Origin: Anaerolineales bacterium
GTDB taxonomy: Bacteria; Chloroflexota; Anaerolineae; 4572-78; J111
NCBI GenBank assembly: GCA_015075185.1
Contig: JABTUW010000005.1
Location: 372,001-436,000, forward strand
Direction: 5' to 3'
DNA: 64,000 nt
Within the stretch, counting starts at the first letter, position 1. Each line of letters begins with the position of its first letter. The translations under genes and the position numbers were made by a program. Below the pieces are notes generated by a model that ran no database searches, was not told the origin of the DNA, and saw only the letters and a program-made list of their open reading frames with translations. Shown here in pieces: positions 9,018 to 17,468 of this stretch.

Positions 9018-9811
9018 AAGTTGTTGCCGAGAACTTAACCGTTGAATATGACTTAATCCGCGAAAAACAAACCTTAACTGCTCTCTGGGATTTTAATCTC
9101 AGGGTTCCGGCCGGCGAATTCCTGGTTGTGGTGGGGCCAAGCGGCTGTGGTAAAACAACGTTTATCAATGTGGTGGTCGGGCTGATCAAAGCCAGCAGAG
9201 GAAAGGTATTATGTGGCGGCAAAGAAGTTACCGGCCCGGGTAGCGATAGAGCCATGGTTTTTCAAGATTATGCCCTCATGCCCTGGCGAACCATTAAGAA
9301 AAACGTTGAATTTGGGTTAGAACTACAGGGCCGCCTGAATGGGGAGTCCAGAAAAAATGTTGAACATTACATCAGGTTGGTGGGGTTAAAGGGCTTTGAG
9401 GAAAACCTGCCCCATGAACTGTCGGGCGGGATGCGGCAGCGGGTTGGCTTGGCCCGCGCCCTGGCGACCGAACCCCAAGTTTTGGCCATGGACGAACCGT
9501 TTGGGGCGCTCGACGCCATGACCCGCGAGGTTATGCAGGCGGAGTTTGAGAAAATCCTGTCAAAAACAAAGCAAACTGTTATCTTTATCACCCACTCTAT
9601 TGACGAAGCCATCACCATGGGCGACCGCATTGTGGTCATGACCGCCGGTCCTGGTCGAAGCAAAGCGATTATAGATGTTGACATTCCCCGTCCCCGCTGG
9701 GCGATTGACGTGCGGGAGCATCCCCATTACCGGGAACTTCGGCATGAAATCTGGCAAATGTTAAAGTCGGAACAACAGGCGCAGATGGAACGTGAAAGTC
9801 AGCATGAGTAG
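9011..9811 (+). CDS. ABC transporter ATP-binding protein, nitrate/sulfonate/taurine (SsuB/TauB) type
   Basis: 266 residues. Walker A GPSGCGKTT (about 45-53), Q-loop VFQDYALMPW, signature LSGGMRQRVGLARAL, Walker B VLAMDEPFGALD and switch His in IFITHSIDEA are all intact. The MPWRTIKKNVEFGLELQG region and the C-terminal IDVDIPRPRW segment are typical of the NitT/TauT family. It supplies energy to the permease at 9931 and binding protein at 10934. The small ORF upstream overlaps its start. Confidence 0.95.
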   Translation: MLEVVAENLTVEYDLIREKQTLTALWDFNLRVPAGEFLVVVGPSGCGKTTFINVVVGLIKASRGKVLCGGKEVTGPGSDRAMVFQDYALMPWRTIKKNVEFGLELQGRLNGESRKNVEHYIRLVGLKGFEENLPHELSGGMRQRVGLARALATEPQVLAMDEPFGALDAMTREVMQAEFEKILSKTKQTVIFITHSIDEAITMGDRIVVMTAGPGRSKAIIDVDIPRPRWAIDVREHPHYRELRHEIWQMLKSEQQAQMERESQHE

Positions 9812-9860
9812 GTCCAGGCCATTGTTACACCCTACAAGCTGTCCATTGAGAGTGAATCGT

Positions 9861-9911
9861 AATCCCTAATCAGTGAGACTGTTCACTGATCTCTGATAAC
9901 TGATTTACTGT
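9861..9911. repeat. Short intergenic repeat with hairpin CAGTGA/TCACTG
   Basis: CAGTGA (9871-9876) and TCACTG (9883-9888) form an inverted pair, followed by overlapping CTGATnnCTGATAACTGAT units. A related sequence rich in CAGTTATCAG and TTCACTGAT lies at 61917-61985. Neither has a U-tract, so a terminator is not indicated. Confidence 0.5.
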
Positions 9912-9930
9912 TTTTAAGGAGGTCAATCGT

Positions 9931-10779
9931 ATGGCGACAACATTCGAGGTAGCAGCAGTTCAGGACATACCCACCCGCCGGCCAATCGAGCGCCCGATCG
10001 GTTGGGACGGATTTAAAGCGCGGTATGGCATTCTGGTAATTACCATCATTAACTTTGCCCTCTTCTTTACCCTCTGGGAAATTGTCGCTCAGATGGGTAT
10101 CTTCAGTAAATTGTTACTGCCTCCCATTTCAGGGGTGTATGCCGAAACTATCAAATTGGCGGCAAACGGCGAACTTTGGAAGCATATTAGCTTTAGCGCC
10201 ACCAACTTTACGGTTGGCTTCCTCATTGCGACGGTAGCCGGCGTTCCCCTGGGGCTGCTCCTGGGGGCTTCCAGGAAACTTGATATTCTCGTCGGTCCCT
10301 ATGTTTGGGCGCTCTTCTCCACGCCGCGCGAGGCCCTGCTCCCGCTCATTACCGTTGCTCTCGGCTTTGGAATGGCCTCCAAGGTGTTTTTGATCTTTTT
10401 GGGGGCCTTTTTTGTTATCGTGATTAATACCTGGGCCGGGGTTAAAACGGTAGAACAGAGTCTCATTCATGCCGGAAAAGTATTTGGGGCTAATCGCATC
10501 ACTATCTTTAGCAAGATTGTGGTCCCCTATACTCTGCCGTTTATCGTTGTCGGCTTGCGGTTGGGAGTTACCCGCGCTCTGGTGGTGACAATCATCGCCG
10601 AAATGATCGCCAGTTCCCGGGGCATGGGCTATGTCATCATGCGTGCCGTTGACGAGTTCAACTCGGCCAAACTCTTTTCGATGATCCTGATCCTGGTGAT
10701 CGTTTCAATGACGCTGGTAACGGGCATGCGCCGCCTGGAAGCCTGGGTAGCGCCCTGGCGGGAAAAGTCGTCGGTCTAG
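9931..10779 (+). CDS. ABC transporter permease, SsuC/TauC type
   Basis: 282 residues with about six predicted membrane segments (first at about 33-55, ILVITIINFALFFTLWEIV). The BPD_transp_1 EAA loop is at about 180-200 (HAGKVFGANRITIFSKIVVPYTLPF). It should form the membrane channel of the NitT/TauT-type importer with the ATPase 119 bp upstream. A strong RBS AAGGAGG precedes the ATG. Confidence 0.93.
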   Translation: MATTFEVAAVQDIPTRRPIERPIGWDGFKARYGILVITIINFALFFTLWEIVAQMGIFSKLLLPPISGVYAETIKLAANGELWKHISFSATNFTVGFLIATVAGVPLGLLLGASRKLDILVGPYVWALFSTPREALLPLITVALGFGMASKVFLIFLGAFFVIVINTWAGVKTVEQSLIHAGKVFGANRITIFSKIVVPYTLPFIVVGLRLGVTRALVVTIIAEMIASSRGMGYVIMRAVDEFNSAKLFSMILILVIVSMTLVTGMRRLEAWVAPWREKSSV

Positions 10780-10933
10780 GTTGTCGCTCGATTAAGCGCC
10801 TGATAATTGAGGAAAAGGAGGGTGAATGAAGAAAAGCGGTTAGGGCTTGCTGGCAAAACTGCCTGCGTCACCGACGGGGCACATTCAACAAGTATCAATA
10901 AAGTGCAGCTTCATTTTTTAAAGGAGGATGACG

Positions 10934-12100
10934 ATGTCTGGTAAACGTTCAATCCATCGCGCAATCACTCGCCGCGAGTTTCTCAGGGGAAGTATGTACA
11001 CCGGCGTGGGCTTTGGGACAATTTGGCTCTTGGGAGGGTGTGGCGGGGCTGCGCCAGCCGCGGCCCCGACCGAGGCGCCGGCAGCGGCCACCCCGGTTCC
11101 TGCCACCGCCACCCCGGTTCCTGCCACCGCCACCTTAGCTCCGGCGACAGCAGAGGCAGCGGCGGCAGCACCGGCTGAGACCGCGAGCCTCATCCATGGC
11201 ACCTACAACCCCAACTGGGCCAACCTGGTGATCAACGAACTGGCCGATCATTTTGGCTGGCTTAAAGAAGAGGGGATCAACTCACAAGAGATCATTATCG
11301 TCGAACAAACGCAAATCTTTCCGGCGCTCATTGGTGGCAGTTTGTTGACTGCCCAGCAAGACACCGACGCCGTGGCTGCGGCTAATCTACAGGGTGAGCC
11401 GATTCGCTTTATTGCCGGCTACCGGGATAAGGAAGCCTGGATTTTCGGCGTTGCCAAGGGCATTGAAACGGTTGAGGATCTCGTGGGCAAGCAGGTGAGC
11501 GGCGGCGCGGCCGGCTCGCGCAATGAATATTTGGGCAAAGAAATGATCCGCCGGCTGGGCGGCGACCCTGACGCGATGGAGTGGGTGCCTGTTGGCGGCG
11601 GCTCTGACGCGCGCGTTGAGGCGGTAAATGCAGGCGTTATTGTCGGCACGGTGATGCAGCCTCGCCATAAGCCTTTGATCGCAAATGGCGGCGGCAAAAT
11701 TCTATTTGAAGAACTGGCAGAAGTGCCCCAGGATTGTTACTGTGTCCACGAAAACTGGCTTAGCAACAATGAACGAACCGTGGTCGGCTTTCTCAAAGCG
11801 ACGATTCGGGCCCGCGAGTTCTTTAAGGATGCCAACAACAAAGAGGAAATCATCAAGATCATGGAGGGGCGCGGCTATGAGTTTTCCGATATCTTCAGAG
11901 AACTGTATGAAGCAGATTTGAATGTCATTAGCGCCACTGGTCACTTCAACATTGAGGCGATGGAAACACTGATCGCCGATGCGGTCAGAACGGGCAATAT
12001 TGAAAAAGAAATTGACTGGCGAGAATTTGTCCGCATGGATTATTTAAATCAGGCTTACAAAGAACTGGGGATGGACGACAAGGTGGTAGAGTACAGTTAA
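10934..12100 (+). CDS. Substrate-binding lipoprotein, NMT1/SsuA-like, Tat-targeted
   Basis: The start is placed at the ATG at 10934 because AAGGAGG (10921-10927) abuts the earlier ATG at 10928. The protein begins with a twin-arginine motif TRREFL (residues 12-17), a hydrophobic segment and lipobox LLGG-C36, so it is probably exported folded and lipidated. A low-complexity Ala/Pro/Thr linker (about 40-85, ATPVPATATPVPATAT) leads to an NMT1-type periplasmic-binding domain (about 90-388: TYNPNWANLVINELADHFGW, IRFIAGYRDKEAW, RLGGDPDAMEWVPVGGG). It is the third component of the importer encoded at 9011-10779. Ligand unknown; the family binds nitrate, sulfonates, taurine or pyrimidines. Confidence 0.92.
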   Translation: MSGKRSIHRAITRREFLRGSMYTGVGFGTIWLLGGCGGAAPAAAPTEAPAAATPVPATATPVPATATLAPATAEAAAAAPAETASLIHGTYNPNWANLVINELADHFGWLKEEGINSQEIIIVEQTQIFPALIGGSLLTAQQDTDAVAAANLQGEPIRFIAGYRDKEAWIFGVAKGIETVEDLVGKQVSGGAAGSRNEYLGKEMIRRLGGDPDAMEWVPVGGGSDARVEAVNAGVIVGTVMQPRHKPLIANGGGKILFEELAEVPQDCYCVHENWLSNNERTVVGFLKATIRAREFFKDANNKEEIIKIMEGRGYEFSDIFRELYEADLNVISATGHFNIEAMETLIADAVRTGNIEKEIDWREFVRMDYLNQAYKELGMDDKVVEYS

Positions 12101-12121
12101 TTGCTCTAACGTAACCGAAAA

Positions 12122-12193
12122 GTGACTGGCACTTGGTTAGCCCTAAACTTTGCTGTTCTCAATCGTCTTGCCATAGAGAAAAGTGCCAGTCAC
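12122..12193. repeat. Palindromic intergenic repeat A, copy 1
   Basis: Perfect 13-bp arms GTGACTGGCACTT (12122-12134) and AAGTGCCAGTCAC (12181-12193). The loop is about 46 bp and starts GGTTAGCCCTAAACTTTGCTG. Copy 2 lies at 13533-13594 in the same orientation, so the two flank the M24 gene. Copy 1 carries about 12 extra bp (TCGTCTTGCCAT) in its loop. Confidence 0.85.
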
Positions 12194-12253
12194 CTGAGTA
12201 TTTCTTGGAAGTACCCGCGCGAAAACTCGTTAAGACGATTGATGGAGAATTAT

Positions 12254-13531
12254 ATGGCCAATGATTGGAATGAGGTTCGTTATCAGCTCGACAAATCGGA
12301 AAACTTTCGCGAAATCTGCAACTCCCCCTGGTACAGCGACACCCTCTACGACAAGTTCTCCGAGGCGGAATATGAACGCCGGCACAACCTGGCCCGTGAG
12401 AAAATGGCCCGCGAGGGCGTTGATGCGCTCATCCTGACCGGCAGCCCCAATATATACAGCATGGGTGGCGGCGTTACCTGGGCCTCCGGCTTGGTTGACG
12501 AACGCGGTCTGGCCCAATATCTCTTGCTCCCCCGCCAGGGTGAGCCGATGTTGATCTACCCTCACGCCGGCTGCCATATTGAAGCGGCCCGCCGGATGGT
12601 CTCCGTGCGCGACGTCCGCGGCTCGAAGGGAGGCCAGTATGGGCATGTTCTGGCCGACCGGCTGGAAGAGTTGGGTCTGCAAGCCGCTCGCATCGGCATC
12701 ACCGCCGCCGACCGCAACGGGCCGGAATACATGGGCCTGACCTGTTTCCGCCAGTTGGAAGCCCGCCTGCCCCAGGCCACCTTTGTTTTTCTACCCAAAC
12801 TACTCCATGAATTGACCTATCTCAAAAGCGACGAAGAGATCGCCGCGATGGCCCGGGCCGGCGAACTGGTCATCCAGGCTCTGGAAGCGGTGGCGGCAAC
12901 GGCCCGTTCCGGCGTGCGGGAATACCAGCTTGAGGCAGCCGGGACGCACGCCATTATGAACGGCGGGGGGCGAGTTCATTTGATGATGATCGGCTCCACC
13001 TCCATGCACGATCCCCGGCTGGTCTTTCCTAATCCGCGCCCGTCACACCGCGTGCTGCAAAGGGGGGATATGATTCTGGCCGAAATGGTCGCCCTGTATA
13101 AAGGCTATTCAGCCAAAATTGGGCAGCCCATCACCCTTGGTCCTCCGACTCCTGAAATGAACACTTTCTTCAAGGAGATTGTCCTGGGCGGCTTTGAGGC
13201 GCTCCGCGAGCAGTTGCAGCCAGGCAAAACGTTGGATGATGTCCGTCGAGCCGGGGCATACTTTCGCCAGCACGGCGCTCAGGTGCGCCCCATGATGGTT
13301 CACGGGCTAGACTTGATCACTGCCCCACCCTTTATTGATACCGACCATGTGAAAGCAGAACTATTTGAACAGGAAATCAGACCGGGGATGACGTACTCCA
13401 TTGAAATCACCCCGATTAATGCCGACGGCACCTATGGCATGTTCATGGGCCGGACTTACGCCATCACCGAGTCCGGGCAGCGAGATTTAACCCCTTACCC
13501 CCTGGACAAGATCATTGTTGGAGCAGGCTAA
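12254..13531 (+). CDS. Creatinase-fold M24 family protein (copy 1)
   Basis: The start is placed at 12254 (MANDWNEVRYQ) because GGAG at 12244-12247 fits it and the upstream extension is repeat DNA. N-terminal creatinase domain at about 40-185, C-terminal pita-bread M24 domain at about 190-425. In M24 peptidases two Asp residues bind metal in a DxxxxxxGYxxD motif; here the segment is AEMVALYKGYSAKIGQP, so both Asp positions are changed. The His in MMVHGLDL remains. This matches creatinase-type C-N hydrolases, which work without metal, better than Xaa-Pro peptidases. It is flanked by repeat A copies and followed by a creatininase-fold gene. Confidence 0.85.
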   Translation: MANDWNEVRYQLDKSENFREICNSPWYSDTLYDKFSEAEYERRHNLAREKMAREGVDALILTGSPNIYSMGGGVTWASGLVDERGLAQYLLLPRQGEPMLIYPHAGCHIEAARRMVSVRDVRGSKGGQYGHVLADRLEELGLQAARIGITAADRNGPEYMGLTCFRQLEARLPQATFVFLPKLLHELTYLKSDEEIAAMARAGELVIQALEAVAATARSGVREYQLEAAGTHAIMNGGGRVHLMMIGSTSMHDPRLVFPNPRPSHRVLQRGDMILAEMVALYKGYSAKIGQPITLGPPTPEMNTFFKEIVLGGFEALREQLQPGKTLDDVRRAGAYFRQHGAQVRPMMVHGLDLITAPPFIDTDHVKAELFEQEIRPGMTYSIEITPINADGTYGMFMGRTYAITESGQRDLTPYPLDKIIVGAG

Positions 13532-13532
13532 A

Positions 13533-13594
13533 GGTGACTGGCACTTGGTTAGCCCTAAGCTTTGCTGTTCTCAAGGAGAAAAGTGCCAGTCACC
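13533..13594. repeat. Palindromic intergenic repeat A, copy 2
   Basis: Perfect 14-bp arms GGTGACTGGCACTT (13533-13546) and AAGTGCCAGTCACC (13581-13594), with loop GGTTAGCCCTAAGCTTTGCTG. It begins two bases after the M24 stop codon. Nearly the same sequence as copy 1 apart from a shorter loop and one substitution. Confidence 0.85.
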
Positions 13595-13648
13595 TGAGTA
13601 GTAACGTTGTAGAACCTTAATTAAATTCCCTTTAAGGAAGTAACCCAA

Positions 13649-14413
13649 ATGAACACCGAAGTACGTCTTGAACGATTATCTCAGCCTGAAGCGGAAGCGC
13701 GCCTGCAAGCCAGCCGGCTGGCCGTGTTAGCGCCCGGAAGCATCGAACAGCATGGGCCGCACCTTCCCCTGGGTACGGATGCCTTTGCCGCCGATGTCCT
13801 GGCCGAAGAGGTAGCCCGCAAACTGGGAGCGGTCCTCGTGCCGCTGCCGCTGGTCGGCGTTTCGCCCTACCACCTGTCCTGGGCGGGCAGCCTCTCCTTT
13901 AAACCGCAGACCTTCATCGCCGTTGTCGAAGATATTTGCGAGTGCCTCGCCCGGCACGGCGTTGAAAAAGTCCTGTTTGTCAACTGGCACGAGGGAAACA
14001 CCCCGACGGTCCGGCTGGCCGGGGACAGTATCCAGCGCAAGTTCAACCTGCGGGTGGTTGTGGCTGAATCGCACATTATCACCAACAAACTCTTTGGCGA
14101 ACGGGCCAAGCTTACCCACGCCGGTAATATGGAAACAGCCGCCGTGTTAATGTACGACCCGTCGCTGGTGGACTTAAGCAAGGCCACCAACCCAACGTCG
14201 GAGGCCCAAGGCGACCACGGCCACGAAATCTTCCGCCAAAAGGATGTCTTCCCGATCATGCGCGACTTTCATGAAGTGGCCGCAACCGGCTGGTACGGCC
14301 GGCCCGAAGAGGCCACACCTGAACTGGCCGCGGAAATTCGAGAGAGGGTGTCAGATTATATCGTCGAAAAAGCCCGCCTTGAATTCGACCGAGCAAGATA
14401 TATGCAAGGCTAA
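13649..14413 (+). CDS. Creatininase-family amidohydrolase
   Basis: 254 residues. The family metal motif is clear at about 31-45 (SIEQHGPHLPLGTDAF). Further motifs are NWHEGN (family usually NGHGGN) and a HAGNMETA segment where the family often has HAGExET, so one usual acidic position differs. Members open cyclic amides (creatinine) or cleave formamides in cofactor and pyrimidine catabolism. It follows the creatinase-fold gene, so the pair could act in sequence on one amidine or imide substrate; this is inference from order. RBS AAGGAAG precedes the ATG. Confidence 0.88.
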   Translation: MNTEVRLERLSQPEAEARLQASRLAVLAPGSIEQHGPHLPLGTDAFAADVLAEEVARKLGAVLVPLPLVGVSPYHLSWAGSLSFKPQTFIAVVEDICECLARHGVEKVLFVNWHEGNTPTVRLAGDSIQRKFNLRVVVAESHIITNKLFGERAKLTHAGNMETAAVLMYDPSLVDLSKATNPTSEAQGDHGHEIFRQKDVFPIMRDFHEVAATGWYGRPEEATPELAAEIRERVSDYIVEKARLEFDRARYMQG

Positions 14414-14450
14414 TCAACGAAATCATTTTAGCAAACCCCGGTTCGGAATT

Positions 14451-14566
14451 AGCTCGAAAATCATCCTTCGATACGGGCTAATGCCCTACTCAGGATGATT
14501 TTTCGGCTCATGATCGCATCCTGAGTAGCCTTGAGCGAAGTGAAAGGCGTATCGAAGGGTGCGATT
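14451..14566. repeat. Intergenic repeat B, copy 1
   Basis: Two nested hairpins: AAAATCATCC with GGATGATTTT, and CGCATCCTGAGTAGC with CGTATCGAAGGGTGCG. Homologous sequences occur at 26563-26689 and 38571-38711, always between operons. It fills most of the gap before the alcohol dehydrogenase. Confidence 0.8.
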
Positions 14567-14612
14567 TGAGAACTCCGAATTCAGGTTAGCAAGGTTGAAG
14601 GAGTATACTCTT

Positions 14613-15680
14613 ATGACCGATATTCCCAGCCGCATGCGCGCCGCCGTTACCCATGACTGGAATGTGATCCGGGTGGAGCAGGTTCCGCTTCCCGAACTCG
14701 AACCGGGCGAAGTGCTTGTTCAGGTGGGCGCGTGCGGCATTTGCGGCACCGATCTCAAAATCGTGTCGGGTGTTTACAAAGGCTCGTGGCCGCCGGCGCT
14801 GCCGTTTATTCAAGGCCACGAATGGGGCGGCACGGTAGCCGCGCTGGGCGAGGGCGTCAGCGGCTTGCAGGTCGGCGACCGGGTGGCCGCCGAGAATCAC
14901 AAGGGCTGCGGAACCTGTCCCATGTGCCGGCAGGGCCGCTACAATTTGTGCGAGGTAGCGCGGACCAAAGGCAGGGCTTACAAACTCTACGGGCACTCTG
15001 CGCCGGGCGCTTTTGCCGAGTATGCCGCCCGTCCGGCCACGTTATTACACCCGATTCCCGACAACGTTTCTTTTGAGGAAAGCACCATTATCAATCAAGG
15101 GGCGCTGGGCCTGCATGCCGTTCGTCGCTGCCGGATTGAACCGGGGGATACGGTGGCCGTGATCGGACCAGGGTTGGTCGGCATGATTACCCTGCAACTG
15201 GCCCAGGCGGTCGGGGCGGTGCGAGTCATCGTGGTGGGACGAGGCCCGCGCCTGGACTTGGCGCGGGCACTGGGCGCAGATGAGGTGGTGGATTACACCT
15301 CCGGCGATCCGGTTGAGGCGGTGCGGGCCGTGACCGGCGGCCGGGGCGCAGACTGCGCCTTTGAATGCGCCGGCACTGCGGCTGCGGTTGTGACCGCCAC
15401 CCAGTGTGTCCGACGCGGCGGGCGGGTCGCCCTGGTCGGCCTGACCGGTGGCAAGCCGATTGAACTCAACACCGACCGCCTCACTCTCGACGAGATTGAC
15501 GTCTTCGGCGTGCGTTCCAGCCCCAACGCTTATCCTGAGTTGATCAAGTTGATCGCCGCCGGCAAGGTCAACGTCCGCAGACTGGTTTCGGCCGTCTATC
15601 CCCTCGAAGAGATCAACGAGGCCTTTGCCGCCTTCCGCAGCCGGGAGGGCGGGGCCATTCGGATGGTGATAAAGATATGA
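14613..15680 (+). CDS. Zinc-dependent medium-chain alcohol/polyol dehydrogenase
   Basis: Start at the ATG at 14613 after GAAGGAG; the longer frame upstream is repeat DNA. 355 residues. Catalytic zinc site ACGICGTDL and GHEWGG, structural zinc Cys cluster CGTCPMCRQGRYNLC, and NAD Rossmann motif GPGLVGMITLQLAQ are present. It resembles threonine/sorbitol/butanediol dehydrogenases and should oxidise a secondary alcohol. Its stop overlaps the ThDP-enzyme start by ATGA, so the two are translationally coupled; the ketone product may feed the ThDP enzyme. Confidence 0.9.
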   Translation: MTDIPSRMRAAVTHDWNVIRVEQVPLPELEPGEVLVQVGACGICGTDLKIVSGVYKGSWPPALPFIQGHEWGGTVAALGEGVSGLQVGDRVAAENHKGCGTCPMCRQGRYNLCEVARTKGRAYKLYGHSAPGAFAEYAARPATLLHPIPDNVSFEESTIINQGALGLHAVRRCRIEPGDTVAVIGPGLVGMITLQLAQAVGAVRVIVVGRGPRLDLARALGADEVVDYTSGDPVEAVRAVTGGRGADCAFECAGTAAAVVTATQCVRRGGRVALVGLTGGKPIELNTDRLTLDEIDVFGVRSSPNAYPELIKLIAAGKVNVRRLVSAVYPLEEINEAFAAFRSREGGAIRMVIKI

Positions 15681-17386
15681 AGCATGGCGGCGATGTCCTG
15701 GTCGAGATGCTGCTCCAATACGGCGTACCGGTTGTCTTCGGATTGGCCGGCGGGCAAACCCTGCCCTTGTATGACGCTATCCGCTCCAGAGCGCCGCGCA
15801 TCCGGCATATCCCCATGCGTGACGAGCGCAATGCCGCCTACGCCGCCGACGGCTATGCCCGCATTTCCGGGCGGGTCGGCGTCTGTGATGCGACCGTCGG
15901 CCCCGGCTCGATCAAGTTCACCTCGGGGCTGGCGGAGGCTTACAACTCGTCCATTCCCCTGGTGGCCCTGGTCAGCGATATGCCCCACGACTGGCTGGTC
16001 GTCCGATATCGCGGCGGGGGCAATCAATTAGTAGACCAGATGGCCGTGCTGGCCCCTCTCTGCAAGTGGACCGCCCGGCTGCCCACTGCCCGGAAGCTCC
16101 CTGAACTGGTCCAGCGGGCCTTTCACATGGCCGCCTCGGGCCGGCCTGGCCCGGTGGCGATTGAACTGCCGCAGGATCTTTTCAAGGAGGTGCAAGACGG
16201 CGACGCTCCATCCGTAGAGCCGCGTTTTGGCGCTGTGCCCGCCTACCGCCCGGCCCCCGACCCCGGGGCGGTTCGGGCCGCCGTTGAGCTGCTGGAAGCG
16301 GCCAACCGGCCGGTGATGATTGCCGGCGGTGGGGTATGGTGTTCTAATGCCGGGCCGCAACTGGTGGCGCTGGCCGAGCGCTTGGCCCTGCCGGTGGCGA
16401 CGACCCTCTCCGGCAAAGGTGCGATTTCGGAGACACATCCCCTGGCATTGGGCGTTCTCGGTTCATTGGGAGGCACAAGCGCAGCCAGGAAGTTTGTCGA
16501 GGAGGCGGACGTGATCCTGGCGGTCGGCTTTAAGTTTGGCCAGAATCCGACTTACCTCTGGACGCTGCCAACTCCCGGCCAGCGCCTTATTCATCTGGAC
16601 ATTGATGGCGCGGAAATCGGTAAAGTATTCCCGATTGAGGTGGGTTTGGCGGCCGACGCCCGGCTTGGCTTGGCGGCGCTGTTGGAGGCGAGCCAGGCCG
16701 CCCGGCCTATCGAACCAGTTGCCGCCAGGATTGCTCACCTCAAGGCCGAATGGCAGGCAAATCTGGCCGCAGCAGCGGCAGCGGCGCAGCCGATCAAACC
16801 GCAGCAGGTCGCGGCGCTGCTGAATGAACTGGCCGGGCCGGATGACATCCTGGTCTGTGACGCCAGTTTTGCCAGCGGCTGGGGCGGCATGTACTTTGAA
16901 GCCCGCGACAACCGCCGGGTGATCTTTCCCCGGGGCATGGCCGGACTGGGTTGGGGCCTGCCGGCGGCGATCGGCGCGCAGTTGGCCCGGCCCGCGTCAA
17001 ACGTTATTGTTCTGGCCGGTGATGGGGCCATGACCTACTGCCTCGGCGAGCTGGCAACGCTGGCCCAGGAAAAGCTCAACGTAAAGGTGGTCGTGTTGAA
17101 CAACAGCACGATGGGCTGGATCAAGTGGGAGCAGGCTGTCTTTTGGGACGGCAAATTCCAGTCAACCGATTTAAGCCGGGTGAATTTTGCTGTTGTAGCC
17201 CAAGGATTGGGCTGCGCCGGTTGGCAGGTCAGCGATCCGGCCGGTTTGCGGGAGGCCCTGGCCCAGGCGTTAGCGGCCGAGCAGCCAGTGGTCGTAGATG
17301 TCGAAACCTCCGCCAGCGAAGCTGCTGTACCCAAGTTCAACGAGTCTGCCTCCGCCCGGGCTTATATGGAGGCTGATGCGGCTTAG
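15677..17386 (+). CDS. Thiamine diphosphate-dependent enzyme, acetolactate synthase/benzoylformate decarboxylase-like
   Basis: 569 residues with the three-domain ThDP fold: N-terminal PYR domain with catalytic Glu50 (HIPMRDERNAAYAADGYAR), central domain at about 195-330, and C-terminal PP domain with the Mg-ThDP motif GDGAMTYCLGELATLAQEKL...NN. The ALS-type small subunit is absent, so it is probably a catabolic ligase, decarboxylase or hydrolase rather than a biosynthetic acetolactate synthase. The start overlaps the upstream dehydrogenase stop. Exact reaction unknown. Confidence 0.88.
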   Translation: MKHGGDVLVEMLLQYGVPVVFGLAGGQTLPLYDAIRSRAPRIRHIPMRDERNAAYAADGYARISGRVGVCDATVGPGSIKFTSGLAEAYNSSIPLVALVSDMPHDWLVVRYRGGGNQLVDQMAVLAPLCKWTARLPTARKLPELVQRAFHMAASGRPGPVAIELPQDLFKEVQDGDAPSVEPRFGAVPAYRPAPDPGAVRAAVELLEAANRPVMIAGGGVWCSNAGPQLVALAERLALPVATTLSGKGAISETHPLALGVLGSLGGTSAARKFVEEADVILAVGFKFGQNPTYLWTLPTPGQRLIHLDIDGAEIGKVFPIEVGLAADARLGLAALLEASQAARPIEPVAARIAHLKAEWQANLAAAAAAAQPIKPQQVAALLNELAGPDDILVCDASFASGWGGMYFEARDNRRVIFPRGMAGLGWGLPAAIGAQLARPASNVIVLAGDGAMTYCLGELATLAQEKLNVKVVVLNNSTMGWIKWEQAVFWDGKFQSTDLSRVNFAVVAQGLGCAGWQVSDPAGLREALAQALAAEQPVVVDVETSASEAAVPKFNESASARAYMEADAA

Positions 17387-17468
17387 CGGTTAGAGAAGTG
17401 GGAGGCGAGATGTCCCCAGCAGGTCGGGGCAGTGTTATCTGGCTTTAAAGCAATCCCCTGGACATTCA

